From Deltaproteobacteria bacterium (GTDB lineage: Bacteria > Myxococcota_A > UBA9160 > UBA6930), in contig JAJDAP010000032.1 in NCBI GenBank assembly GCA_029261795.1, positions 1 through 43,045 on the forward strand: DNA of 43,045 bases, read 5' to 3'. Below, piece after piece: positions 33,004 through 41,792 of the stretch. A program made the translations under genes and the position numbers. How positions within the stretch are numbered: position 1 is the first letter of the stretch; every line of letters begins with the position of its first letter. Under the pieces are notes generated by a model. It saw only the letters and a list, made by a program, of their open reading frames with translations, was not told the DNA's origin and did not search any database.

Positions 33004-33611
33004 GCGCGCGCGAGGAGATCCTCGGAAGGATTCGGCTCGCCGCGCTACACAAGGCGAGACATCCCGGACAGCATCCGCCGCCCGCATTGCCCGGCGGCTG
33101 GGAGACCTTTGCTGGCCGACTGGAGAGCGTCGGTGGGACGCCCCACGGCCCGGTCGCGGGTGCCGAGCTGCGGCGCATGGCCTTCGATCTCGCCTCGACG
33201 CGCGCTGGCGACGGACGCATCGTGGCCGAACCGACTGCCGCGGATTGGCTGGGGCCCGGCCCCTGGCAATTGGCCTCGGACGCTGCGATTCCCCACGCAT
33301 ACGAAGATGTCGCGGTCGGATTCGTTCGAGGGCGCGTGGCCTGCGCCGAAAACGGCGCCGTCGCCGTCGCGGGCTCGGACGCCACGAGCCGTGCCTTGTT
33401 GGTGCTTTGCCAACATCTGGTGCTGATCGTCTCGGTCGATTCCGTGGTTCCCGATCTTCACGCCGGCTTCGCTGCCTTGCCGGCGGACGCGTTCGGCCAT
33501 CACCACCTCACCTGGATCAGCGGCCCCTCGAAGACCGCCGACATCGAGCAGGCGCTCGTCTACGGCGCCCATGGTCCACTGACGCTCGATGTCATCGGGG
33601 TCGAACGTTAG
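33000..33611 (+). CDS. lutC: L-lactate utilization protein LutC (YkgG type)
   Basis: A 203-aa LUD-domain protein, starting VSAREEILGRIR as in LutC/YkgG. The conserved core includes GFVRGRVACAENGAVAVAG, with C-terminal WISGPSKTADIEQALVYGAHGP, the family signature. It is the third subunit of the LutABC lactate-oxidation complex. GTG 33000 overlaps the lutB stop. It converges with the histidine-kinase gene across 22 bases. No lactate permease or LutR regulator is in the window. Confidence 0.93.
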   Translation: MSAREEILGRIRLAALHKARHPGQHPPPALPGGWETFAGRLESVGGTPHGPVAGAELRRMAFDLASTRAGDGRIVAEPTAADWLGPGPWQLASDAAIPHAYEDVAVGFVRGRVACAENGAVAVAGSDATSRALLVLCQHLVLIVSVDSVVPDLHAGFAALPADAFGHHHLTWISGPSKTADIEQALVYGAHGPLTLDVIGVER

Positions 33612-33633
33612 GCAAAGGGGGCGAAGGCCTCGC

Positions 33634-35634
33634 TCAGGCAGCCTCGAGCCGGAGCAACGCACGGAAGCCGCCGCCGGGGGCGTTGCCCACGGTCAGGCGA
33701 GCGCCCATCTCCTCCGCCAGGCCCTTGACCAACGCCAGACCGATCCCGGTGCCCTGGGTCTGTCGCGTCAGCTCGTTCTCGCCGCGGTAGAAGGCCTCGA
33801 GAATTCGTGGGGCATGTGCGAGCGGAACCCCGGGGCCGTGGTCCCGCACGCCGAGTTCGATACCGCCCGGGACCTTGCGACAACTCACCTCGACGACCGG
33901 GGATTGGGCGTTGGGCGCGTACTTCAGCGCGTTGTCGATCAGGTTGAACAACACCTGCAGGAGCGCGTCGTGTTCGTAGGCCACTTGCGGAAGATCCGGG
34001 TCGACGGATAGCTCGATGCGCTGACCCTTGTCTTCGGCATGCGGGGCAAGCAGTTCGACGGCCTCGCGAACCGCGGGCCCGATGTCGCCGACCCGCGGCT
34101 CGATGCCTCGGGTCCCGTGCTCCAGCCGCGAGAACTCGAGCACGTTGTTGATGAGACGCGACAGTCGCTCGCTCTCCGCCGTGATCGATCGGTAGTACTC
34201 GTCCTTCTTCGCGTCGCTCGGAACCAGCCCGTCCCGGAGCATCTCGCCGTACATCCGGATCGCGGTGAGCGGCGTCTTCAGTTCGTGGGAAACGGCAGCC
34301 ACGAAGTTGCTACGCCGCTCGGCGAAAGACACCGTGACGGCCACCATCCGATACAGGGCAAACAAGGCGAGGCCCATCACGCCCAACGAAAGCGCCGAGA
34401 GCAGGAAGACGGCGCCGCCGCCGGCGACATCCCCGAGCGGCGCCAGCAGAAGGTCGACGGTCAGCGTGTCGAAGGGCTCGCCGAACCGATGCCGATAGCT
34501 CGGACGCTCCCGCCCGATCAGCTCACCGGCAAAGCCGAGTTCGAGGGCGGTACCCTCGAGTGTCCCCTCTGACAGCGTATTGCCGCGGAGCACGCGCAGC
34601 AGTTCGTCAACATCGATCACGATGCCCTGGCGTACGGCGCGATCGTTGACCAACACCGTCCGCATCAGGACGAACAGACCTTCAGGGCTGGGTCGGCTCA
34701 GGAACGGATCGACCGTGACACGCGTTGGAAGGGACGCGAGCCGTTCCCGGGCGCCGGGAAGCGAACGCAGACGCTCGAAGGCATCCTCCTCCAGGACGCC
34801 TTGCGGATCCAGTGGGGTTGCCGAATCGGCGGCAAGCACGCCCTCTTCGGGGGCGAGCTGACTTGGCCTCTCGTCGAGGGAAGCGCCTTGCCGGGTAGCC
34901 GGGCGGACGGGGGCGTTCGCGCTTTGCGGGTACGGCGAAGCCGCCTCGGCCTCCTCGAGCGCCAGGCCGTAGGACGCGGACTTCTCGGTCACCACCTTCT
35001 TTTCCCGGTCCGCCCGCGAGCGGGCGCCGCGGTTCAGTTGTTGGAGGACCTCATAGGCTTCGGAAGAGGTTTTCTCGGCGATGTCCGTGCGACCCGAGGT
35101 CGGCCAGCCGGCGCTCCCGATGCGGCGTGTGGTCGCCGGCGCCTGCGCCGAGCGCAGCGGCGGGAAGCGCCGTTCGGCGCGGCTCTCGCCAAGATCGAGC
35201 TGGGCTGCGACCTCGAGGATTCGTGCCGCTCGGGATTCCCGATCGAGTGACAGCTCGAAATCGCCACGCTCCTTGGCCAGCGGGGGATCGTCCGGAATCA
35301 GCGGGGTGCGAATGATCCCGTCGATTCCGATCTCGAAGTATCCGACGACGAAGGAACGGGCCGGCGTCGCAGCCAACGGCGATCGCACCTGGACCTCGTC
35401 CGGCGCACCCTCGGGCGTGTAGTAGAAGGCGTACTGCCCGGCACTTCGTTCGTCCTCGGTCCGCAGGAAGTCGGAAAGTGCCCGCTCCATCTCATCGAAC
35501 ACGCGTTCGGCGACGGCACGGTTCTGGGCCTCGCGCTCGATCTGGACGCCGCCCAGTGCGCGCTGGATGAGAAGACCCATCGGCACGGCGAGACCGATCA
35601 CGAGCAGCACGAAGGCGATCTGGAGGCGGCGCAT
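33634..35634 (-). CDS. Sensor histidine kinase
   Basis: A 666-aa membrane kinase. TM1 is about 5-27 and TM2 about 406-428, enclosing a periplasmic part of some 375 residues. The kinase core has SHELKTPL (His450), N box NLIDNALKY (about 564-572), DHGPG, and GTGIGLAL. The sensor region includes a long low-complexity stretch (about 165-290, rich in Arg, Ala, Glu and Pro) that may be disordered. It should phosphorylate the OmpR-type regulator encoded just upstream, with five bases between that gene's stop and this ATG. The signal is unknown. Confidence 0.92.
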   Translation of the reverse strand: MRRLQIAFVLLVIGLAVPMGLLIQRALGGVQIEREAQNRAVAERVFDEMERALSDFLRTEDERSAGQYAFYYTPEGAPDEVQVRSPLAATPARSFVVGYFEIGIDGIIRTPLIPDDPPLAKERGDFELSLDRESRAARILEVAAQLDLGESRAERRFPPLRSAQAPATTRRIGSAGWPTSGRTDIAEKTSSEAYEVLQQLNRGARSRADREKKVVTEKSASYGLALEEAEAASPYPQSANAPVRPATRQGASLDERPSQLAPEEGVLAADSATPLDPQGVLEEDAFERLRSLPGARERLASLPTRVTVDPFLSRPSPEGLFVLMRTVLVNDRAVRQGIVIDVDELLRVLRGNTLSEGTLEGTALELGFAGELIGRERPSYRHRFGEPFDTLTVDLLLAPLGDVAGGGAVFLLSALSLGVMGLALFALYRMVAVTVSFAERRSNFVAAVSHELKTPLTAIRMYGEMLRDGLVPSDAKKDEYYRSITAESERLSRLINNVLEFSRLEHGTRGIEPRVGDIGPAVREAVELLAPHAEDKGQRIELSVDPDLPQVAYEHDALLQVLFNLIDNALKYAPNAQSPVVEVSCRKVPGGIELGVRDHGPGVPLAHAPRILEAFYRGENELTRQTQGTGIGLALVKGLAEEMGARLTVGNAPGGGFRALLRLEAA

Positions 35635-35639
35635 CTGGA

Positions 35640-36335
35640 TCAGACGGCCAACCGGTAGCCCTCGCCGCGAACCGTCTCGATGAGGTCGCGCGAATGGCCC
35701 AGCTTCTTGCGTAGTTTGGCGATGTGCATGTCGACGGTCCGCGTTTCGATCCGTTCGGCGCGGTCCATGCCCCAGACATCGCGTAGCAGCGTGCGCCGGC
35801 TCACGATGCGACCGGGCTCTCGGGCGAAGAGCGCCAACATCTCGATCTCGCGACGCGTGAGTTCCACTTCGTCGCCTCCCGGTACGGCCGCAACCATCCG
35901 CTCGGGATCGATCGCGATGCCGGTGACCTCGAACGCGTCGATCGGCTCGTCGCCGCGGGCATGACGGCGGCGCAGCAGCGCTTCCACCCGTGCCAGTAGT
36001 TGCGCGAGCGAGAAGGGCTTGGTCACGTAGTCGTCTGCGCCGACGCGAAACCCCTGCAGGACATCATCCTCGGAACCGCGGGCGGTCAACAGCAGGATCG
36101 GCAACTCCGGTCGCTCTTCGCGCAGGCCTTCGCAGACTTCGAAACCCGAGATTCCCGGCAGCATGATGTCGAGCAGAACCAGGTCGACCTCGGGAGCGAG
36201 ACCCCGCTCGAGGCCGCCCTCCCCAGTGCCCACGCCATCCACCGCATAACCTCGGTAGCTGAGCACGTCGCAGAGCCCCGAGCGAATCGATGGCTCGTCT
36301 TCGACCACGAGGATGCGTTGTTTGGCGGTTGCCAT
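35640..36335 (-). CDS. OmpR-family response regulator
   Basis: A 231-aa regulator. The receiver has VVEDEP, phosphoacceptor Asp56 in LLDIMLPG, Thr in LLTARG and Lys in YVTKPFS, all intact. The winged-helix C-terminus has ELTRREIEML, SRRTLLRDVWG and TRTVDMHIAKLRKKL. ATG 36335 is the family-typical start; a longer upstream frame runs through the intergenic region. It pairs with the kinase downstream. It may bind the repeats at 36369-36404 in front of its own start and of the divergent PspA-like gene. Confidence 0.94.
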   Translation of the reverse strand: MATAKQRILVVEDEPSIRSGLCDVLSYRGYAVDGVGTGEGGLERGLAPEVDLVLLDIMLPGISGFEVCEGLREERPELPILLLTARGSEDDVLQGFRVGADDYVTKPFSLAQLLARVEALLRRRHARGDEPIDAFEVTGIAIDPERMVAAVPGGDEVELTRREIEMLALFAREPGRIVSRRTLLRDVWGMDRAERIETRTVDMHIAKLRKKLGHSRDLIETVRGEGYRLAV

Positions 36336-36368
36336 GGGTGAAGTGTAGGGAGCCCGGCGGGCGCTTCC

Positions 36369-36404
36369 GTAAATCCTGGGTAAACGCCGAAACGCTGGGT
36401 TTAC
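36369..36404. promoter_or_regulatory. Candidate response-regulator binding repeats
   Basis: Between the divergent regulator and PspA-like genes, CTGGGT occurs at 36376 and 36395 (19 bases apart). GTAAA lies at 36369, GTAAAC at 36380, and its inverse GTTTAC at 36399. Repeats about two helical turns apart are typical of OmpR-type sites. Autoregulation and control of the PspA-like gene are inference. Confidence 0.4.
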
Positions 36405-36524
36405 AAGGGTTTTTCCACACGGTTCGGTGGGCTTCGGTACTTCTTCCTGCATCGGAGCGCGGTCCATTTGCCTTGAACCCTGGCTCCCACGCGACCCCAA
36501 CAGAACCCAAATGAGGACACCAGC

Positions 36525-37058
36525 ATGAAACTGATCGATCGCGTTGCGCGCCTGTTGCGCGCAGATGCCCACGGTGTGGTGAGCGCCCTCGAAGAGCGTG
36601 GTTTGCTACTGCGCCAACATCTCCGCGAAGCCGAACTCGAAATCCTGCAAAAGCGCGCACGCGTCGAAGCCCTCGGGATCGAAGCCGCACGCCTCGCTGA
36701 CGAGGCCGAACGGCGCCAGCAGCGGATCGACGCTCTCGACGCGGACGTGGAGCTCGCGCTCGCTGGCGGCAAGGACGATCTCGCTCGTTTCGCCGCCTCC
36801 CAGTTGCTTTCGGAGCGACGCGACTTCGCCGCCCTCGAACACCAGAAGGCCCAGGTCGAAGAGACCCGTACGCGCGTAGCGGAGCGGCTCACCGAGCAGG
36901 AACGGACCCTCGACTCGCTGAGCGTCCGTGCTCGCTGCTGGCTCGCTGGACGAGAACGCGCGGTGCACGACGAATTCGCCGGGCTCTCGCGAGTTGCCGA
37001 TGAAGAAGTCGAACTCGAACTGATGCGACGGCGCAGCGCCGCGGAGGCCACGTCATGA
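36525..37058 (+). CDS. PspA/IM30-like coiled-coil protein
   Basis: A 177-aa helical protein of the PspA/IM30 type. The N-terminus MKLIDRVARLLRADAHG fits, and GGKDDLARFAASQLLSER corresponds to the conserved segment between the two long helices. It is shorter than typical PspA (about 220 aa). Members bind the inner face of stressed membranes. It is divergent from the two-component genes and shares their intergenic region, and its stop overlaps the ATG of a membrane protein (ATGA), so the two are a stress pair by context. Confidence 0.75.
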   Translation: MKLIDRVARLLRADAHGVVSALEERGLLLRQHLREAELEILQKRARVEALGIEAARLADEAERRQQRIDALDADVELALAGGKDDLARFAASQLLSERRDFAALEHQKAQVEETRTRVAERLTEQERTLDSLSVRARCWLAGRERAVHDEFAGLSRVADEEVELELMRRRSAAEATS

Positions 37059-37594
37059 GCGTCCGCAGCTTCGGCGGAACGATCGGCTTCGGACTGGTCG
37101 CGGGAATCGGTTTCCCGGGCTTCGCCGCGCTCTGCGCCCCCCTGATCGGGAGCCACGCGGCGTTGCGCCTCTACCTCGCCCTCGGCGCGATCCTGTACTC
37201 GGCACTGCTAGGCCGGGACTTGCGCCAGCGCGTCTCCGGCGCGTTCGGCGCCGCCCTGTTCGTGGTACCCACCGCGCTACTGACGGGCGAGATCGCGAGC
37301 ATGGCCATGGCTGCCGCCCTCGCCACGGCCATCACCCGCTCCTGGCGATCGGCAACGAATCAGCTGCCGCGAACAATCGGCATCGAAGCCGGCCTCGCCG
37401 TCTTCGGGTTCGCCTTCGTGGCCGCCCTCGGCGGCCCGGGCTGGGTCTCCATCTCACTGGCGATCTGGGGCTGGTTCCTGGTCCAGAGCCTCTACTTCCT
37501 AGTTGGCGGACTCAGTGATGCTGCTTCGCACGACGCGGTCGACCCGTTCGATCTGGCGACCCAGGAGGTGAACAGGATCCTCGAGCGCGAGTGA
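37055..37594 (+). CDS. Hypothetical multi-pass membrane protein
   Basis: A 179-aa protein with about five hydrophobic helices; a short cytoplasmic loop with GRDLRQR lies after the second and a charged tail ends VNRILERE. No family recognised. Its ATG overlaps the PspA-like stop, so the pair is translated together and may work in envelope stress. It is the last clear gene before the RHS remnants. Confidence 0.7.
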   Translation: MSVRSFGGTIGFGLVAGIGFPGFAALCAPLIGSHAALRLYLALGAILYSALLGRDLRQRVSGAFGAALFVVPTALLTGEIASMAMAAALATAITRSWRSATNQLPRTIGIEAGLAVFGFAFVAALGGPGWVSISLAIWGWFLVQSLYFLVGGLSDAASHDAVDPFDLATQEVNRILERE

Positions 37595-38000
37595 TTGCCC
37601 CCGGCGAAGTCGGGCGCTTTGGTTGTGCGCCGCCTGAAGGCGACGAGTTCTCGTCGAACTTCATGCCGAGTGTTGAGCAACGAGCGGGGCCCGGTTCGCT
37701 GTGACGCGATGCTCGGAAGCGTCACTTCGCTCGTCGTCGTCCCGGCTCGACCCGCCTCGCGATCCAGATCGCGCATCCCAAGCGGCCCGCACAGCCGCTC
37801 GCGGTCTTGCTGCCTCATCGAAGCCAGCAGCTGTAAACCCTGCACGAGGATGCCGTCAACCTTCTTGCCGACGCGGCGGTTCTGCCCGTCAATCAAGTGG
37901 GTGATGAGGTCTTCTCCTTTTGGGTCTCGAGGCGGTCCTCGTCGTTGCGGAACTTCGGAAAGTACGTCCCGATTCACCGCGAGTAACATCCCAGGCCCGC
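37595..38000 (-). other. RHS-array remnant region without an intact gene
   Basis: A 406-base stretch with no convincing gene. On the minus strand a frame across it contains the RHS core phrase [19 protein letters not shown], then unrelated sequence that I cannot identify. It looks like the decayed far end of the RHS tip array, cut on both sides. Confidence 0.6.
37838..37906 (-). repeat. 69-bp RHS core fragment (copy D)
   Basis: Nearly identical to part of the RHS core repeated at 39000-39470, 40681-41160 and 42342-42820, including CTTCTTGCCGACGCGGCGG. It is an isolated scrap. Confidence 0.85.
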
Positions 38001-38567
38001 CTAGCGATCACCAGCGTTCGCCGTTGGCATCGACTGCTGCGGGTACGCGCTCGAGACCTGCTCTCGCAGCGACGAGAAGCGCTCTTCGAAGACTGAGATC
38101 TCAGAGGCAGGGCTACCGTAGTCCGAAATGCCGAAATAACTATACGCCGACCCACGAGCGATCGCGCTAGGTATCGCTTCAGGATCGAGAGCCTTGAGCC
38201 CTATGGCTGCGTGAACCGCGATGAATCGTCTCCGGTTGCGACCAGAATCTGAGTAACTGTGAAACAGTCGCGCGAGCCGGTCGGCAGCCATAGGGTCCTC
38301 GGTCTGCACGATCCCGCGGATGATCCCTGATAGGACAACGTCGTTGGCCCCCACCTGCACTTCCGCGGCCAAGGCGTCACTCAGGTATCGAAAAGCCTTG
38401 TCGCCGCCGAAGCGGCCTACCGATTCGTACACGAGTTCCCGTCCTTCGTCGCCGCCTACCACACTCAAGGCTGCCCAGTCCCACAACTGAGGCCCCGAAC
38501 GCCAAGCTCCAAGGATGATGACAAGAACAACGGCCAGGCTGGCGATCGCCAGAGATGTTGTGCGCAT
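38001..38567 (-). CDS. Candidate immunity protein C (membrane-anchored)
   Basis: A 188-aa protein with an N-terminal transmembrane anchor (SLAIASLAVVLVIILGAW) and a helical soluble part of repeat-like pairs (DALAAEVQVGANDVVLSG, MAADRLARLFHSYSDSG). I recognise no family. The ATG at 38567 lies two bases after the stop of RHS module C, an arrangement seen for toxin-tip/immunity pairs. Base composition is visibly less GC-rich than in the housekeeping genes. Immunity function is inferred from position; a second cell-surface or regulatory role is possible. Confidence 0.6.
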   Translation of the reverse strand: MRTTSLAIASLAVVLVIILGAWRSGPQLWDWAALSVVGGDEGRELVYESVGRFGGDKAFRYLSDALAAEVQVGANDVVLSGIIRGIVQTEDPMAADRLARLFHSYSDSGRNRRRFIAVHAAIGLKALDPEAIPSAIARGSAYSYFGISDYGSPASEISVFEERFSSLREQVSSAYPQQSMPTANAGDR

Positions 38568-38569
38568 CC

Positions 38570-39825
38570 CTAGGGCACCACAAAGAACTGTGGTGGGCCT
38601 CCGCCGCATGGCTCGGAAGCGGCTATCGCACCCTTGCCCCCGATTATTCCCTTGTCATCGCCCGGCACCTTCTCACCGAAGGGTGGCAGCCCGGGCAGTC
38701 CGGGAGTTTGATCCACAACCCCGTCACCATTGAAGTCAATGAAGTCGACATCTCCAACCGGACCCGTGGGTGTTTGGACGGGCGAAGTCGCGCTCACCCT
38801 CTGACCGGGTTGCACAACGAATGTTTGTTGAGGGCCAACCCCGTTGCCTGAGCCAGCGTTCCCAGAGACCTTGACTGGCGTGCCACTGTTGTTGACAAAG
38901 GGTGCGAGGCCATTGGAATCGAGGAATCGGATGGGGTTTGACAGCGCGTACGCAAACAGATTGACCCCTCCCGAGTCGAATCGTATGGGATCTCTGGTTG
39001 TCCACCGCCCAACCTCCGCATCATAGTCCCGCGCCCCGAACCGCACGAGCCCAGTATCGGCATCGAATAGGCCTCCCGCGAACCCGAACGGCTGGAACCC
39101 CACGTTCGTGTCCTGCGTCACCTGGCCGAACTCGTCGTAGTCGAGGCGCTGCGCCACCGTCCCCGTCGCCTCATCGATCACCAACCGCGGCGACCCCAGG
39201 TGATCCGAGAGGATTCGATAGGTGGTGATGCCCTTCACCATGTAGTCCGGAACGTTAGGCCGCGTCCCATACACGAAGCTCGCCACCACGTTCCCGGCCC
39301 CGTCGAGTTCGGCCACCGGGTTCAACTGGTCCTGGTAGAGCCAACCCTGCACTAGAATGCCGTCCACCTTCTTGCCGACGCGGCGGTTCTGCCCGTCGAT
39401 CACGTAGCTGATGATTCGGCCGTCGCGGGGATCGACCTGAGTGAGGTTGCCGAGGGCATCGTAGGTGTACAGGGTGTCGAGATCTCCCGGCGGGGCGGCA
39501 GAATCCTCCACCTTCTCGAGATCGCCGCCAGCACTGTAGGTGTAGGTTTTCGTGCCGTACGTCTCCAGGCGGTCCTGGGTGTCGTAGCTGCCGCTGATGA
39601 CGGCGGCGCCTTCGGTGACCGAGAGGCGGCTGCCGTTGTCGTCATAGGCGTAGACCCGGGCCACGAAGCCGCCCTCGTCGACTTACCTGAGACGGCCGGC
39701 AGGGTCGTAGTGGTAGCCGTAGCTGGTGGTCGTTGGGGTAGGCGTGTCCTGGATCGTCTCCGTCTTCTGTGTAATACGGCCGAGCTTGTCACGGACATAG
39801 CTGTTCTTGTCGTTCACCGACCATC
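38570..39825 (-). pseudogene. Displaced RHS C-terminal module C
   Basis: A headless RHS/YD-repeat 3' end. It begins directly after immunity gene B, without start codon or signal, reads YD-repeat sequence (KLGRITQ, YHYDPAGRL), meets an in-frame TAA at 39683-39685, and continues as core ([20 protein letters not shown], then SNPIRFLDSNGLAP). From about 38910 the tip is unique: about 110 residues rich in Gly, Pro and Val, with an EF-hand/dockerin-like DFNGDGVVDQTP and ending PPQFFVVP. After the nonsense codon an ATG at 39664 could start a 364-aa product. Module and immunity gene C are two bases apart. Confidence 0.8.
39000..39470 (-). repeat. RHS core repeat, copy C
   Basis: About 470 bases nearly identical to 40681-41160 and 42342-42820. 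It differs from both in the stretch coding DEATGTVAQRLDYDE, where copies A and B have a longer shared insert. Confidence 0.85.
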
Positions 39826-40350
39826 TCACTCGCAGATCTCTGGAGTGGGCGCCGCCTGAACCCGACGGATCTCCTGGCAAAGTTCCCACGTACCCGGATG
39901 CAAGCTTGACCAACTATCGGAGAGCGCTGCGCTCGCCTCAACAAGCAATTCTTGCGCTCCTACGGGGTCGGTCCGGTGTTGGGCTCTCGCGATCGCAATC
40001 GACCTGCGAATCAGATACAACCGGCGTACATCGTCGCCAGAGTACTTCCCGGTTTCGGACGATTTTCCCATATCGAAGAATTCGTAGCTCAGCAGTTCCC
40101 CGTCTTTGTATCGTTCCCACGGCCCGTGTCGAACGCCGCGATCGAAATATCCGCGTTCGGCTAGAGCTCCGCTCGAATCGAACTCCTGGTATACGCCGTC
40201 GAGAGCACCTAGTCGGACTTCTCCTATCGCTCGGCCACCATTCTCTAGGATGATCTCGATGCGCTCACCCGTCGCGCGATCCGTCGCACATGAGAGGGCG
40301 AGGATTCCGGCGACCACTATCGAGGCTAGCTCTAGTCGCCCTGAGCACAT
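39826..40350 (-). CDS. Candidate immunity protein B (YwqK/MORN-like lipoprotein)
   Basis: A 174-aa lipoprotein: the signal ends ILALSC. Residues 35-95 hold MORN/YwqK-type repeats ([20 protein letters not shown], then [20 protein letters not shown]). YwqK-type proteins are annotated as antitoxins of toxin systems. The rest is helical. ATG 40350 overlaps the end of RHS module B by 19 bases, so both are translated together. Protection against tip B is inferred from that overlap and from the repeat type. Confidence 0.65.
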   Translation of the reverse strand: MCSGRLELASIVVAGILALSCATDRATGERIEIILENGGRAIGEVRLGALDGVYQEFDSSGALAERGYFDRGVRHGPWERYKDGELLSYEFFDMGKSSETGKYSGDDVRRLYLIRRSIAIARAQHRTDPVGAQELLVEASAALSDSWSSLHPGTWELCQEIRRVQAAPTPEICE

Positions 40351-41280
40351 GCGTTGGGTTCTCCTGGGTCAGCATTGCACCACGGAATCAGCGCGGTATC
40401 GCAGAGATCCTGAAGCGCAGCCGAATCGTCAGGGTTCGTCAGGCCTCCGACTTCCGCTGCACATTCATTGGCTAGAAACGAGTTGCAGCCGGTCGTTCTA
40501 GCGATCGAGCCCACGCTGCTCCGACCGACGATGGCGTCCCGCCTTGCCTCCATCCGCCTAATCGCCTGCTTCAGACGTATTGGGTCCAACCCGTTGAAGT
40601 CGACCCAGTTGATCGCGTCGCCGTTCGCATACAGGTAGAGATTCGCTTGACTCCCACCGAACCGGATCGGGTCTTTCGATGTCCACCGCCCAACCTCCGC
40701 GTCATAGTCCCGCGCCCCGAACCGCACGAGCCCGGTATCCGCATCGTAGACCCCATCCGCGAACCCAAACGGCTGGAACCCCACGTTCGTGTCCTGCGTC
40801 ACCTGGCCGAACTCGTCGTAGTCGAGGCGCTGAACGACGGCCGTGACAGGATTCGGGTCGGACTCATCGATCACCAATCGCGGCGACCCCAGGTGATCCG
40901 ACACGATCCGATACGTCACCCCGCCCTTCACCATGTAGTCCGGAACGTTAGGCCGCGTCCCATACACGAACCGCGCCACCACGTTCCCGGCCCCGTCGAG
41001 TTCGGCCACCGGGTTCAACTGGTCCTCGAAGAGCCAACCCTGCACGAGAATGCCGTCCACCTTCTTGCCGACGCGGCGGTTCTGCCCGTCGATCACGTAG
41101 CTGATGATTCGGCCATCGGGGAGATCGACCTGAGTGAGGTTGCCGAGGGCGTCGTAGGTGTACAGGGTGTCGAGATCTCCCGGCGGGGCGGCAGAATCCT
41201 CCACCTTCTCGAGATCGCCGCCAGCACTGTAGGTGTAGGTTTTCGTGCCGCAGGTCTCGAGGCGGTGCTGGGCGTCGTTT
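40332..41280 (-). pseudogene. Displaced RHS C-terminal module B
   Basis: A second headless RHS 3' module. Homology begins near 41280 ([15 protein letters not shown]), right after immunity gene A and a 38-base linker that has no in-frame start codon. The core then runs to [14 protein letters not shown]. The tip (about 40335-40590, 85 residues) has five cysteines (TTGC, ANEC, DLC, PWC, AC) and an Arg-rich start. An internal Met at 41204 could give a 290-aa product. The 3' end overlaps immunity gene B. I annotate it as an orphan tip; expression would need transcription from the parent RHS gene or recombination into it. Confidence 0.8.
40681..41160 (-). repeat. RHS core repeat, copy B
   Basis: About 480 bases nearly identical to copy A (42342-42820), including the segment coding [19 protein letters not shown]. 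Upstream (to about 41280) it instead matches copy C. Confidence 0.85.
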
Positions 41281-41318
41281 AAGAACTGCGGAAGAACGTT
41301 CCCATCCTCACTTGAACT

Positions 41319-41792
41319 CTAGCGCTGACGCCTCTCGAGACGCCTGCGGTACGCAGCCCAGACGCCACCCCGCACCTCTGACAACGCCTCGATGGCATCG
41401 AGGCTGAGCTTGTCCATGTCTGCGGCACCAGCAAACACTGCCATGTATCGGTCGTCATCTGCTGGTGCTAGGGCAGCACGAATAGCCGTCTTCGCCCATG
41501 CTTTTCGGGACGTGTGCGCCGCCGTTCGAGAAGCGATCAACTCCTCTTCTGGCAAGAGCCGCTCGAGGGTTGCTTGATCATCTGCGCGTTTCGTAAGGCG
41601 CAGCCTCTCCGTCATAGGCTGCGGCTCAATCAGCAACGAGCTGTCGTCTACGAAGTGTGAGAAGAGTGCATCCACGAAAGGGTCTAGATCGTCGATTGTG
41701 AGATCTCGGTGAACCGTCGGACGACCGGCCCAGACGTATACCCTCCAGGCAGCAATGAGAATGATGACGGCGACGATGGCCCAGACGATCAC
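41319..41792 (-). CDS. Candidate immunity protein A (membrane-anchored)
   Basis: A 157-aa protein with a single N-terminal transmembrane helix ([20 protein letters not shown]) and a charged helical domain ending [11 protein letters not shown]. No family recognised. Its GTG start overlaps the RHS-A stop (GTGA), so the two are translationally coupled. The strict coupling to a variable tip is the main reason to call it immunity; the partner domain would face the cytoplasm or periplasm depending on topology. Confidence 0.6.
   Translation of the reverse strand: MIVWAIVAVIILIAAWRVYVWAGRPTVHRDLTIDDLDPFVDALFSHFVDDSSLLIEPQPMTERLRLTKRADDQATLERLLPEEELIASRTAAHTSRKAWAKTAIRAALAPADDDRYMAVFAGAADMDKLSLDAIEALSEVRGGVWAAYRRRLERRQR

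Noticed and set aside
37595..37840. A transposase or insertion-sequence end
   Set aside because: No terminal inverted repeats, target duplication or transposase motif can be seen.
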